Shown piece after piece: positions 7,842 through 17,500 of a DNA stretch of 55,171 nt. The notes beneath the pieces were generated by a model. The model was not told the origin of the DNA and made no database searches. It was given only the letters and a program-made list of their open reading frames with translations. Origin of the DNA: Thermoguttaceae bacterium. GTDB lineage: Bacteria > Planctomycetota > Planctomycetia > Pirellulales > Thermoguttaceae. A program made the position numbers and the translations under genes. Where the stretch lies: the NCBI GenBank assembly GCA_017441605.1, contig JAFRXD010000070.1, forward strand, positions 1-55,171, written 5' to 3'. Numbering within the stretch: the first letter of the stretch is position 1; every line of letters begins with the position of its first letter.

Positions 7842-9140
7842 ATGGACTTGGTAAAAGTTGGTTTGTTGGGATTTGGAACGATCGGAGGGGGAGTCGCGGA
7901 GATTTTGCTCGGCAAAACGGACGAAATCGAGCGCGCGACCGGAAAACGGATCGAATTGGTCAAGATTTGCGACAAGGACTTGACGTCCGACCGAGGAGTC
8001 CCCGTCCCCGACGGCGTCCTGACCGATCGTCTCGACGACGTGATGAACGACCCCGAGATCTCGATCCTCGTCGAGCTCATCGGCGGCGTCGAGCCCGCGC
8101 GCTCCTTCGTGCTGCGCGCCCTCGAGGCCGGAAAGGACGTCGTTACCGCCAACAAGGCGCTGATCGCCAACTGCGGTTCCGAACTCTTCGCAAAAGCGCG
8201 AGCCCTCGGGCGAACGATCGGGTTCGAAGCCTCCGTCTGCGGAGGAATTCCCGTCCTCCAATCGATTCGAACCTCCTTGACCGCCAATAAGATCCGGTCT
8301 ATCAAGGCGATCGTCAACGGCACCTGCAACTTTATCCTCTCCGAGATGGAGACCAAGGGCGCCGCGTACGCCGACGCCCTCAAAGAGGCCCAGCGCCGCG
8401 GATTCGCCGAGGCGAATCCGACTCTCGACGTCGACGGGTCCGATTCCGCCCAAAAACTCTGCATCTTGGCGCAGCTCGCCTTCGGCGCCGACGTCGATTG
8501 GAAACAAATCGCCCGCGTCGGAGTCGACGCCGTCGACGCCATCGACGTCAAGTACGCCAAAGAACTTGGGCGCAAAATCAGGCTGCTCGCCACCGCCGCC
8601 CTCGGGCCCGAAGGGCTCGCCCTGAGCGTCTCCCCGACCCTAATCCCGGAAGATTCCGCGCTCGCGAAAGTCTCCGACGCCTACAACGGAATCGAGATCG
8701 TCGGCGACTTCGTCGGCTCGGTCTTCTATCAAGGCTGGGGCGCCGGGCGCAGACCGACCGCGTCCGCAGTCTGCGGCGACGTGATCGACGCGGCCCTCGG
8801 ACGCGCGAAAATCACGTTCGACTCCTTGGAGCTCTGGGGCGAGAACCGCGAGAAAATCGCGACCGTCGACGCGAAGAAAGTGAGCGGGCGAGCCTACTTA
8901 AGGCTCGGAGTCGAGGATCGACCCGGCGTGATGGCGAAAGTCGCCGAAGCGCTCGCCAAGCGAGAGGTCTCGATCGCCTCGATGCTCCAGCCCCCCAAGG
9001 CCTCTCCGGACGACGAGTTCGCGTCTCTAATCATCTTAACTCACGAGGCGACGAGCGAAAAACTCGACGACGCCATCGCCGAATTGGACGCCGCCCCCTT
9101 CGTTCGCGGCAAAACGATTCGCCTCGCCGTTCGCGACTAA
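7842..9140 (+). CDS. hom: Homoserine dehydrogenase with C-terminal ACT domain
   Basis: 432 aa. It reduces aspartate semialdehyde to homoserine (Thr/Met branch). N-terminal NAD(P) Rossmann motif GLLGFGTIGGG (7-17), ANKALI, the substrate/catalytic region GIPVLQSIR and VNGTCNFILSEM, then DVDGSDSAQKL. The C-terminal ACT domain (LRLGVEDRPGVMAKVAEALAKREVSIASMLQ) is the usual allosteric Thr-sensing module. AAAGGA lies 8 nt before ATG 7842. Monocistronic or leading into the secreted gene 49 bp downstream. Confidence 0.96.
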   Translation: MDLVKVGLLGFGTIGGGVAEILLGKTDEIERATGKRIELVKICDKDLTSDRGVPVPDGVLTDRLDDVMNDPEISILVELIGGVEPARSFVLRALEAGKDVVTANKALIANCGSELFAKARALGRTIGFEASVCGGIPVLQSIRTSLTANKIRSIKAIVNGTCNFILSEMETKGAAYADALKEAQRRGFAEANPTLDVDGSDSAQKLCILAQLAFGADVDWKQIARVGVDAVDAIDVKYAKELGRKIRLLATAALGPEGLALSVSPTLIPEDSALAKVSDAYNGIEIVGDFVGSVFYQGWGAGRRPTASAVCGDVIDAALGRAKITFDSLELWGENREKIATVDAKKVSGRAYLRLGVEDRPGVMAKVAEALAKREVSIASMLQPPKASPDDEFASLIILTHEATSEKLDDAIAELDAAPFVRGKTIRLAVRD

Positions 9141-9189
9141 ACCGCGTCCCAACAACGCCAACCCGTAATTGTCCATTGGGAGATTTGCT

Positions 9190-10551
9190 ATGACGAGCGA
9201 CTCGTTCTCGAAGGTTTTCGGTTTCGTTAAGCGGCGAATTTTGCTCGCTTTGTCTTGTTTGCTGATCGGGCTGGTCGCCCTCTCGTTTTCCGAGACATCG
9301 ATCGCCCAACCGCCAATGCGGCCCGGCGCCGGGCGAGGCGATCGACCCGGAAGACCCGGCGATTCCCGGCGAGAGGGGCGAGATAATCGAGAGGGGCGAG
9401 AGCGACCCGGTCGTCCCGACGATCGCGGAAACGACGCGCCCCCGCCGCAAGGAAACGACGATCAAGGATTCGGCGCTCCCGAAAACGGCGATCCCAATTT
9501 CCCCGAGCAAGGCGAGGGCGAAGAAGGGCAATGGAACGGTCCCGGGCAATGGGGCGAGGGCGATCCTTGGGGAGGCCGAGGGCGCGACCGAGGCGGCGAT
9601 CAAGACGGGGGCGAAGGCGAAGCGCAACGACCCCAAGAGCCGAAAGTCCCCTTGGAGGACGCGTTAAAGAGCGCGTCCGGCGTCAAGCCCGTCGAATTGA
9701 ACCAAGACGACTTCACCGCTCCCGACGGAGTGAAGTTGACCGGAACCTATTATAAAGGCAAAGGCGATAAGGACACGCCCGTCGTCGTGCTGATCGGCGA
9801 TCTGAAAGGGAGCGCCGACGCCTTTAAACCGCTGGCGGAAACCCTCGCGAAACAAGGATACGGCGTCCTGATTCCAAATCTGCGAGGAACCGGGGGAAGC
9901 GGCGAGTTGCGACGAGGCCCCGGAAACAACAATCCCCCGAACGATCGTCCCCAAATGCGAGACCGCGCCTCGAACCGCGATATTATGGCAATGATCAACG
10001 TCGATCGGCGCGTTTGGTTCAACTTCCTCGCCTACTTGAACAACCTCGAGTATTGCAATATTAAGAAGACGATTCTCGTCGGCTCCGGGTTCGGCGCCGC
10101 GCTCGCGGCCTCCTGGGCGAAATCCGACTGGGCGTCAAAAGACGGCGTCTCGCAAAACGTCGTGGGAGTCGTTATGTTCAGTCCCGACGCGAGCGACGAC
10201 GAGGGCAAGTACAACGCCCTCTCCCCGCTCGAATCGCTGAAAAAACGCGCCAAGTTCCCGATGGTCGGGTATCTGATCTTCGTCGGCAAAATGAACGAGG
10301 ACAAGCTTAAAGACGCGACCGAAATCCAAAAGAAGATCGGCGGAAAAGTCGACGACTCGGTCGCGATGGAAGATCGCCCCTGCCCCATCGTCGCGATTCA
10401 GACCGAGTTGCAGGGATCCGAGCTCCTCGGCTTCGAGTCGTTCGGCGTCCCGAAGACCCTCGTTCAATTCGTCGCGCTCCGGATGCAAAAGCTCCCGAAA
10501 AAGCGCGACAAATGGGAGGAAGTCGGCGAAAAGAAATCGCGGCGCGACTAA
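9190..10551 (+). CDS. Secreted protein: Gly/Arg/Asp/Pro-rich region + alpha/beta-hydrolase-like domain
   Basis: 453 aa. Start ATG 9190, with GGGAG upstream; the in-frame TTG at 9169 is less likely. N-terminal signal anchor (RRILLALSCLLIGLVALSF, then TSIAQ). Residues about 38-150 are low-complexity, repeating G, R, D, P, E and N. The remainder looks like an alpha/beta-hydrolase core: TPVVVLIGDLKGSADAF, YGVLIPNLRGTGGSG, and the nucleophile elbow G298-S299-G-F-G302 (LVGSGFGAALA). A candidate acid is in VVMFSPDASDDEG; I cannot place the catalytic His. Substrate unknown. Its stop overlaps the convergent phosphatase stop by 3 bases. Confidence 0.65.
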   Translation: MTSDSFSKVFGFVKRRILLALSCLLIGLVALSFSETSIAQPPMRPGAGRGDRPGRPGDSRREGRDNREGRERPGRPDDRGNDAPPPQGNDDQGFGAPENGDPNFPEQGEGEEGQWNGPGQWGEGDPWGGRGRDRGGDQDGGEGEAQRPQEPKVPLEDALKSASGVKPVELNQDDFTAPDGVKLTGTYYKGKGDKDTPVVVLIGDLKGSADAFKPLAETLAKQGYGVLIPNLRGTGGSGELRRGPGNNNPPNDRPQMRDRASNRDIMAMINVDRRVWFNFLAYLNNLEYCNIKKTILVGSGFGAALAASWAKSDWASKDGVSQNVVGVVMFSPDASDDEGKYNALSPLESLKKRAKFPMVGYLIFVGKMNEDKLKDATEIQKKIGGKVDDSVAMEDRPCPIVAIQTELQGSELLGFESFGVPKTLVQFVALRMQKLPKKRDKWEEVGEKKSRRD

Positions 10552-12533
10552 GGGCGAACTTCGTCTCGTATCCGATCCCGTTTTCTCGCGAACTTCCTCA
10601 TTTTAAACAGGAGGAGCGTCTCGTCGTCCGAGGGTTCCTCCGTCCCGGTGAATTCGGCGATCGCGGCGAATAATCGCTCCGCGGTCGCCTTCGCCGGCTC
10701 GTTCTCTTCGGCGGCGTTCAGCGTCGCGAGGGCCCGCCTCGACTCGAAACAATCGACGCCCGGCGCGGTCGCCTCCGTAATCCCGTCCGTGTAGAGCGCC
10801 AGCTCGTCCCCCGGCTCCAACGAAAACTCCGAACAAACGTAAGTCTCGTCCGAATTTACTCCAAGAATCATATTGATTTCCGGGTTCATCGGCTCGAATC
10901 GCCCGCCCTTCCGACGCAAAAACGGGGGATTGTGTCCCGCGTTCGCGTACTCCGTCCTCCCGGTCGTCAAATCGAGTCGGCAAAAGAAACCGGTTACGAA
11001 CATCGAGTCGTTGGTTTCGGAAAGATATTGATTGGTTCGCTCCACGACCTCCGACAACTCGCACCCGAACATCGCCAAATTCTTGACCAGCGCCATCGTC
11101 TTCATCGTTACGAGCGCCGCCGCGACGCCGTGCCCCGAAACGTCCGCCACGTAAAAGAAAACGTCCGTCTCCGAGACGAAGAAGAAGTCGTACACGTCCC
11201 CTCCCACGTGGCGCATCGGACGATTGACCGCGAAAACGTCGAATCGCTCGTCGCGGGCGTAGCGCTTGCCCACGTCCGGCAAAACCGCCGCTTGGATCTT
11301 TTGGGCCAGCGTCAATTCCTCCTCCGAGCGCGCTCTAATCGACTCCATCGCGTCTTTTAGAGCGCTCACCGTCGCGTTCACGCCGTCGGAAAGCTCGGAG
11401 AACTCCAGCGAGCTCCTCACGTCGACTTTCTCTTCCAAGTCGCCTCGAGCGATCTTGTCCAGCGAGCGATTGAGTTTGTAGACGCTCTCCACGATAAATC
11501 GGTTTAGCAAATAAGACACCCCGAAAAAGACCGAGATGAGAAGCAAAAAGAGAAGCGAACCGATCCCAAGAACCGCCAAGACCGTCTGCTTGAAAGAGCG
11601 CGAAAGATTCAGACCGAAAAGATAGACCCGACCGTCGTTTGGATCGAGGTTCCGCTCCGCTCGAACGAGAACCAAGCCGTCCGGCGTTTTAATCGTCGAA
11701 ATGCCCGACTCGAGCGCCGCGTCGAAATCGACGAAGTCGAACACCGGATCCCCGACGACCCGCTTCTTGTCGTCGAACACCGCGAAAAGATTGTCGGGAT
11801 TCGAGCTCGCGTAAAGGAATTTGTCGACCGCGCCCAGCCGATAGAGATCGCGGAGAGGACTGGCGGCGATCCCGATTTGAATCAAACCCTTCGCGTCCTT
11901 GCGAGAAACTCCGACGTACATAAACTCGCCCTGCTCCGGGGCGTTCGCGCTAAAGCGTATGTCTTGAGCGACCGGCTCGTCGGGGCGCTCGAGAAGTCGG
12001 AGAAACTCGTCCATCGGCGGAGTGTGGAAGTCCGTCCCAATATTCTTCGTCGGATAGGAGGCGAACACCACGCCGTCCTCACCGAGCGCGGATATCTCCG
12101 CGACCCCGCGCTCTTTCGCCAACTTGCCCAACCCCGCCGTCTGCTCGTCGACCTCCGATCCGGTCGCCGAGAGCAGTTCCGGCTGAAGCGCGATGAATCG
12201 CGAAATCGCGTCGGCGCGATCGACCGCGTCCCTTTTCATCTGATCGAGCAACCGATCGTAGGTCGCGCGCGCGTTTTTCGTCTGCGCGCGGAGCTCGTCG
12301 ATCTTAAACCGCGACGCTCGCTCGAAACGATCCATGGTCTTTCCGTATTCGAAGAGGATCGACGAGCACGTAGAAAACAAGAGCGAAAACGCCGCGTAAA
12401 GATAAAAGACGCGCAAAAACCGTCGCCGAAGCGTAACGCGGCTCGATCCTCGCCCCGCCGCGAAAGGTCGAAGAATAATCTGAAACAGTCTCGAATAGCG
12501 CAAAAGCGCGCGGAAATATCGCGCCATCTTCAT
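10548..12533 (-). CDS. Membrane sensor PP2C/SpoIIE-type serine phosphatase (RsbU-like), copy B
   Basis: 661 aa. Layout: cytoplasmic N-tail, TM helix (FYLYAAFSLLFSTCSSILF), about 270-residue extracytoplasmic sensor region, second TM (LAVLGIGSLLFLLLISVFFGVSYLL), HAMP-like linker (KLNRSLDKIARGDLEEKVDV), short coiled coil (SEEELTLAQKIQAAVLP), then the SpoIIE/PP2C catalytic domain. Metal-binding landmarks: GGDVYDFF, VADVSGHGVAAAL, NAGHNPP, LYTDGITEA, SDDETLLL. Such enzymes dephosphorylate anti-sigma-antagonist proteins in partner-switching stress pathways; no STAS or kinase partner is in the window. The ATG (12533-12531) overlaps the upstream paralogue's TGA as ATGA, implying translational coupling. 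Confidence 0.88.
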   Translation of the reverse strand: MKMARYFRALLRYSRLFQIILRPFAAGRGSSRVTLRRRFLRVFYLYAAFSLLFSTCSSILFEYGKTMDRFERASRFKIDELRAQTKNARATYDRLLDQMKRDAVDRADAISRFIALQPELLSATGSEVDEQTAGLGKLAKERGVAEISALGEDGVVFASYPTKNIGTDFHTPPMDEFLRLLERPDEPVAQDIRFSANAPEQGEFMYVGVSRKDAKGLIQIGIAASPLRDLYRLGAVDKFLYASSNPDNLFAVFDDKKRVVGDPVFDFVDFDAALESGISTIKTPDGLVLVRAERNLDPNDGRVYLFGLNLSRSFKQTVLAVLGIGSLLFLLLISVFFGVSYLLNRFIVESVYKLNRSLDKIARGDLEEKVDVRSSLEFSELSDGVNATVSALKDAMESIRARSEEELTLAQKIQAAVLPDVGKRYARDERFDVFAVNRPMRHVGGDVYDFFFVSETDVFFYVADVSGHGVAAALVTMKTMALVKNLAMFGCELSEVVERTNQYLSETNDSMFVTGFFCRLDLTTGRTEYANAGHNPPFLRRKGGRFEPMNPEINMILGVNSDETYVCSEFSLEPGDELALYTDGITEATAPGVDCFESRRALATLNAAEENEPAKATAERLFAAIAEFTGTEEPSDDETLLLFKMRKFARKRDRIRDEVRP

Positions 12534-14431
12534 CGTCCAATCCGCCGCAATTTGAACAAAAGCAAGGTCTCGTCGTCGGAGGGCTCGTCCGAACCGACAA
12601 ACTCCGCTATCGCCTCGAACAATCTCCGAGCCGTCTCCTTCGCCGAAGCGCTCTCGTCGACCGAGTTAAGAACGCCGAGAGCTCGACCGGTCTCGAAACA
12701 GTCGAGATCGGGGGCGGTCGCCTCGGTGATCCCGTCCGTGTAGAGCATCAGCTCGTCTCCCGGGCTTAGCTCCAGCTCCGCGCTTTGGTACTTTTCGTCC
12801 GCCGAAACCCCGAGTATCAGATTGATTTCGGGGCTTATCTCCTCAAAGCGCCCGCCCTTGCGTCGCAGGAACGGAGGATTGTGACCCGCGTTCACATACT
12901 CCGTCTTCCCGGTCGTCAAGTCGATCAAGCAGAAAAACCCGGTAACGAACATCGACTCGTTGTTTTCCGCGAGGCGTTCGTTCGCGACCTCGACCGTTCG
13001 CGCAAGCCCGTTCCCCGACAACACGAGATTCTTCACCAGCGCCATCGTCTTCATCATCAGAAGCGAAGCCCCAACCCCGTGTCCGGAAACGTCCGCCACG
13101 TAAAACATCGCTCGCGCGTCGTCGACGAAAAAGAAGTCGTACATGTCCCCGCCGACCATGTGCATGGGGCGATTGACGGCGAAGACGTCGAACCGATCGT
13201 CGCGAGCGTAGCGATTCTCCAAATCGGGCAACGAGGCGACCTGAATCTTGCGAGCGAGTTCTAGTTCGTCGTCGGCCTTGCGCTTAATTTCTTCCATCGA
13301 GTCCTTTAAGGTCTGGACGGTCGAGTTGACCTCGTCCGAAAGCGAGGAGAATTCGCGCGTGTTCCTCACCTCCACCGTTTCGTTCAAGTCCCCGTTCGCA
13401 ATTTTCTCAAGCGACCCGTTGAGTTTCAATATGCTCGAAACGATGAAACGATCGATAAGATAAGATCCGCCTAGGAGTATGGAAAAGAGAATGAAAAAAT
13501 TCGCGACCGTCGCCCAAAGAAGTCCGATTAGATTCTTACGCACGAGCATTCGAGAGCTTCCGGCGCACACGAACCAGTATCTTCCTCGAGTCTCGGAATG
13601 AACGAGGAAATAGCCCTTTTTCCCCTTCATCACAAAGATTTTATTCTTGCCCATCTTCTCGCAAGGCGCGTCTTTAAGCCATTCTGCGCCGCCGATAAAC
13701 TTTCCATCGCGAAAAACCGCGAAAGGATTGTTTTCGTCGGGGTTGCGAGAGATAAACTTCTCTACTTCCCCTATTTTAAACAGCTCGCGCAAACGCTCCG
13801 CCCTAATCCCCACTTCCACGAAACCGCGCGCGTCTCGACGCCCTTTGCCCGAGTACAAAAACATCCCGGCGGCGGGGTTCGATCTGCTTAGTCGAACCGG
13901 TTGAACGATCGTTAGTTCCGGATTGTCAATTAGTTGAAGAAACTCGTTCAACGGGGGATCGTCAAAATTCGTCCCTAGTCCGTCGGACGGATACGCGGCG
14001 ATCACCGTGCCCGTTTCGTCCGTTACGTTGATTTCGTCAAGGTCGAGAACGAGCGCGAGCTTTCCCAAGCCGGACTGTTGATAGTCGCTCATATGGGGCG
14101 GAACTACAAGTATCGACGGATCGTTCTGAACAAAACTGGCGACCCGTTCCGCGAACGTTTTCGCAGTTTCGTCCATCGCTTTTTGAAGTTCGGCGGTCGT
14201 GGTCTCCGCCAATTCCGTCTGAGCGCTTAACTCGTTGATCTTGATCGACGAAAAATTGCGGAAATTCCGCGTCGTCGAATTCGTCTCGTAAAAAGTCGCG
14301 ACGATCAGCGAGATTAGTAGCGAAAAAGGAGCGTATAAGACGAGAAATTGAACGAAACGCTCGCGTATCGATATTTCGCGAGAAGGACGCGAACCAAAAC
14401 AAAGTCTGCTTAAAAATCTTGAAATCTTCAT
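12530..14431 (-). CDS. Membrane sensor PP2C/SpoIIE-type serine phosphatase (RsbU-like), copy A
   Basis: 633 aa from ATG 14431; a TTG at 14446 in the same frame is an alternative, and neither has a good Shine-Dalgarno. Same architecture as the downstream copy: TM1 (FLVLYAPFSLLISLIVATFY), extracytoplasmic sensor region, TM2 (LLWATVANFFILFSILLGGSYLI), HAMP-like segment, coiled coil, and catalytic PP2C domain with GGDMYDFF, VADVSGHGVGASL, NAGHNPP, LYTDGITEA, SDDETLLL. The catalytic halves are strongly alike and the sensor halves much less so, indicating tandem duplication followed by a change of input signal (inference). Confidence 0.88.
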   Translation of the reverse strand: MKISRFLSRLCFGSRPSREISIRERFVQFLVLYAPFSLLISLIVATFYETNSTTRNFRNFSSIKINELSAQTELAETTTAELQKAMDETAKTFAERVASFVQNDPSILVVPPHMSDYQQSGLGKLALVLDLDEINVTDETGTVIAAYPSDGLGTNFDDPPLNEFLQLIDNPELTIVQPVRLSRSNPAAGMFLYSGKGRRDARGFVEVGIRAERLRELFKIGEVEKFISRNPDENNPFAVFRDGKFIGGAEWLKDAPCEKMGKNKIFVMKGKKGYFLVHSETRGRYWFVCAGSSRMLVRKNLIGLLWATVANFFILFSILLGGSYLIDRFIVSSILKLNGSLEKIANGDLNETVEVRNTREFSSLSDEVNSTVQTLKDSMEEIKRKADDELELARKIQVASLPDLENRYARDDRFDVFAVNRPMHMVGGDMYDFFFVDDARAMFYVADVSGHGVGASLLMMKTMALVKNLVLSGNGLARTVEVANERLAENNESMFVTGFFCLIDLTTGKTEYVNAGHNPPFLRRKGGRFEEISPEINLILGVSADEKYQSAELELSPGDELMLYTDGITEATAPDLDCFETGRALGVLNSVDESASAKETARRLFEAIAEFVGSDEPSDDETLLLFKLRRIGR

Positions 14432-14477
14432 TAAACGATCGAACAAACGAGCTTAATTCAATGAACGAAATAACCGC

Positions 14478-14505
14478 GAGCGCGGGGAAACGCTCTCCCG
14501 CGCTC
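14478..14505 (-). terminator. Hairpin after the di-heme giant gene (weak terminator)
   Basis: GAGCGCGGG / CCCGCGCTC, a perfect 9-bp stem with a 10-nt loop in the gap between the LamG/propeller/di-heme gene and the phosphatase pair. No strong U-tract follows, so it may be only partial termination. Confidence 0.35.
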
Positions 14506-14519
14506 GTCGTCTTGTCGCG

Positions 14520-17500
14520 TTATTTCGCGGCGCGAGGTTTGATAATCGGACCTCCGCCGGCGGGATTGGCGTAAACCTTCGCGTCGGAGGGCGCGTCGTA
14601 CGCGTCGTCCTTCTTCCCGAAAGCGTCGAACGGACCCGGGCGGCGAACCGACGGAGCCGTCTCAAGCCGCGGCGTTACCGAAAGCCAATCGCTCCCTTGA
14701 AACTTCGGATCGGGTAAGTTGCGAATATCGTCCGAACCCATATAGGGGCACATCGCGTCGACCCAGCAGATCATACGGAGCATTTCTTCGTCGCTTAACT
14801 CGACTCCGTAATGTTCTTTCGCGCAATATTTATTGATTAAACGGCTCGCGTAAGAGAGCTTCTCCATCGGCTTCGGCGTGGCGTAGCCCGCAGGGTCGGT
14901 TACCGTAAACGCCTCGACTTGGATCGTGTCCGCGATTCCGAATCCCGGAGGCGCCTCGGGCAACTCCTCTTCCGTCGGGTTCGACCAATTCGAGCGACTG
15001 CCGGACCGATAGATCTTCGGAGGCGCCGCCCAACTCGGATTGCCAATGAGCGTTATGTACGGCTCCTTAAAGTGCAGGAATCCCGGGCGCAACGTCGTGT
15101 CGAAGACCTCGCGCGCCTCCCCTTCCCCGGAGTGGCATTGACCGCAATGTTTGTCGAGCGTCGGCTGGACGTAGCGCTCGTAGCTCACGGAAATATCGTC
15201 CCATGGCGGAGGCTGAATCGTCGAGGGCTCCCGAAGCGACGCGATCGAGCGCGTTTGCGGGCCCGGCGTCGCCACTTGCGACTCGTGGCACCCGACGCAA
15301 CCCCTCCGTTCCCCGGGCATAACGCCCGTGAACGAACGCATCGTTTGCAGACACTTGTGGTTCTCGTCGAGAAGCTGGAAGTGCAACGCGACGCCCGAAG
15401 GCGCGTAAAACGACACGCTCCCGTCCTCTTCGACGGGAACCTCCCCGAGAATCCGCTTGACCCCCTCCGACTGCACCATCGACACGGCGGGACCCGTCGA
15501 TATGTAGGGGCGAGAATCCCAAAGCGTGTAGGTCTTTGGCTCGATGTTCCAGATCCGCAAAAACTTCGCCTTGCCGCGCAATTCCTCCGGCGCGCCCTCG
15601 TACACGTCCGAACTGTAGATAACGCCCGGCTTGGGATTCTCGCGATCCTCCCAACTCGGCCAATCGACGCGATCGACGATCGTCGGCGGAACGGGGCGCT
15701 CGCGTATCGGCTGCGCGTAAAAGACGTTGTGAGTTCCCTCGCAAATCAACTCGCGGTCCCCGTCCACGTTCATAAGAAGAAGGACGTATTTCCCGTCCCG
15801 GCGCGCCGAAACGAGGAAGTCCCGCTCGCTCAGCGGATAGGGCGAATCGTAAGCCTCGTATTTGCCCGCCGCTCTATAGCGCGGCGACTCGATCGGATCG
15901 ATCGGACCGTTCCCGCATTCCGGCCAAGCGACGTCCGCCGTTACTTTGGTCAAACCGTCCGGGAAGTTAAGTCCTTGCGTCGGGTCGACGATCCCGATCG
16001 ACCCCGCGAACCAGTCGTGGTGCGCGCTGCCGGTGAACATAATGCGCGAGCTGTTCGGGATTTGACGCGCGTCCTTCGGTAAGTCGGGCCACACCGTCTG
16101 ATTTCCCCAGAGAACCTGCGTTTGAGTTCCGTCCGGGTTCATCGTCCAAAGACTTACGCAACGCCAAAGCGGCTTGTCGGTGTACTCCCAGCGGCTGAAC
16201 AGCGTTCGTCCGTCCGAAAGAATCGAGGGCGTATAGTCCGGCTCGTTGTTTCGAGAGATCAAGTACAAATCGCTCGAGTCCAACTTCATGCGCGCCAAAA
16301 CGAACGCGTTCGTCGGCGGCATGCAGCGAACGTAGGAGTGACCGCGCGTCGTGGAAAAGACGACGTGTTCCCCGTCCGGCAGATAGACCGGGTCGAGATC
16401 GTCGAAAACGCTCGACGTCAACTGTCGCGCGCCCTTCCCGTCGATCCCGATCTCGTAGAGGTGAAACGCCTTCTCGTTATGCGGCTTAAAACTAAATATA
16501 ACTCTCTTTGCGTCGTAAGAAAGATCGGGTCGCCAGAACGAGCCGCTCAACGGTTCCTCCGGCGCGAGTTTCGTTCTTTTCCCGTCCGGTCTCAATCCTT
16601 TAAGCGTCATCAGGCGACCGCCGGGAACCGCCATGTACCCGAGGCGATGCCGCGTCTCGTGCCGCCACTCGCTCCCTTGGGGATACGGCGAGTCCACGTA
16701 AAGCACCGAATCGAAGTCGACGACCGGATTCCGCAAAAAGACTTCGCGCTTCAATTCGCGAGCCTTAAAGTATAGAGACTTGACCGCTTCCGCGTCGGAA
16801 TCGACCGCCTCGCCCGTCTCCGTCAGAAGACTAACGAGGCGCTTCGTTTCCTCCTCGAATTCGTCCCCTTCCGCGTACTCCTCGATCAGCGACGCGATTC
16901 GCCCAAGCTCGAAGCGAACTCGGTCGAGCGTCGGCGCCCCGTCGCATTGGAAAAGCCACTCCCTCTCCAACTGCGCTCGCGCCTCCTCCGGGGTCGGATC
17001 GACGACCGGCGGCGTCTCCGGTTTGACGTACGGCGCCACCGCCTCTCGTAAATACGGGCGCTCCCGAACCTCGCGCGCGATCTCGAACGCCAACTCCAGC
17101 CATCCGACCTCGTCGAGCGAGTCCGGCGTCTCGAGCGCCTCGTCGAAACGCTTCGCGACCTCTTGAACGCGCTTCCAATGGTCGGTCTCTTCCGGAGTTA
17201 AGTTCGACCATTGCTCGTCGGTCAGCGGGAGATACTCCGTGTAAAGCTCGCGCTCGAGCGACGCCGCCTCCCGCGCCCAAGACGCCCCGTCCGCAACGAA
17301 ATCGGCGGGGCTTTTCTTAAATCGCTCCGCGAAAAACTCCGCGTCCTCCGGAAAATCCTCTCGAATCTTCCGAGCGAAAACGCTCTTCGTCGTTTCGTCG
17401 AACTTCGACCGAAGCTCCTCGCTCGCGACCAACTTCCGCCGCGCTTCCCCGAGCGTCGCGACAAACGAGTCCCCCTTCGCGTAGAACGTCTTCACCGTCT

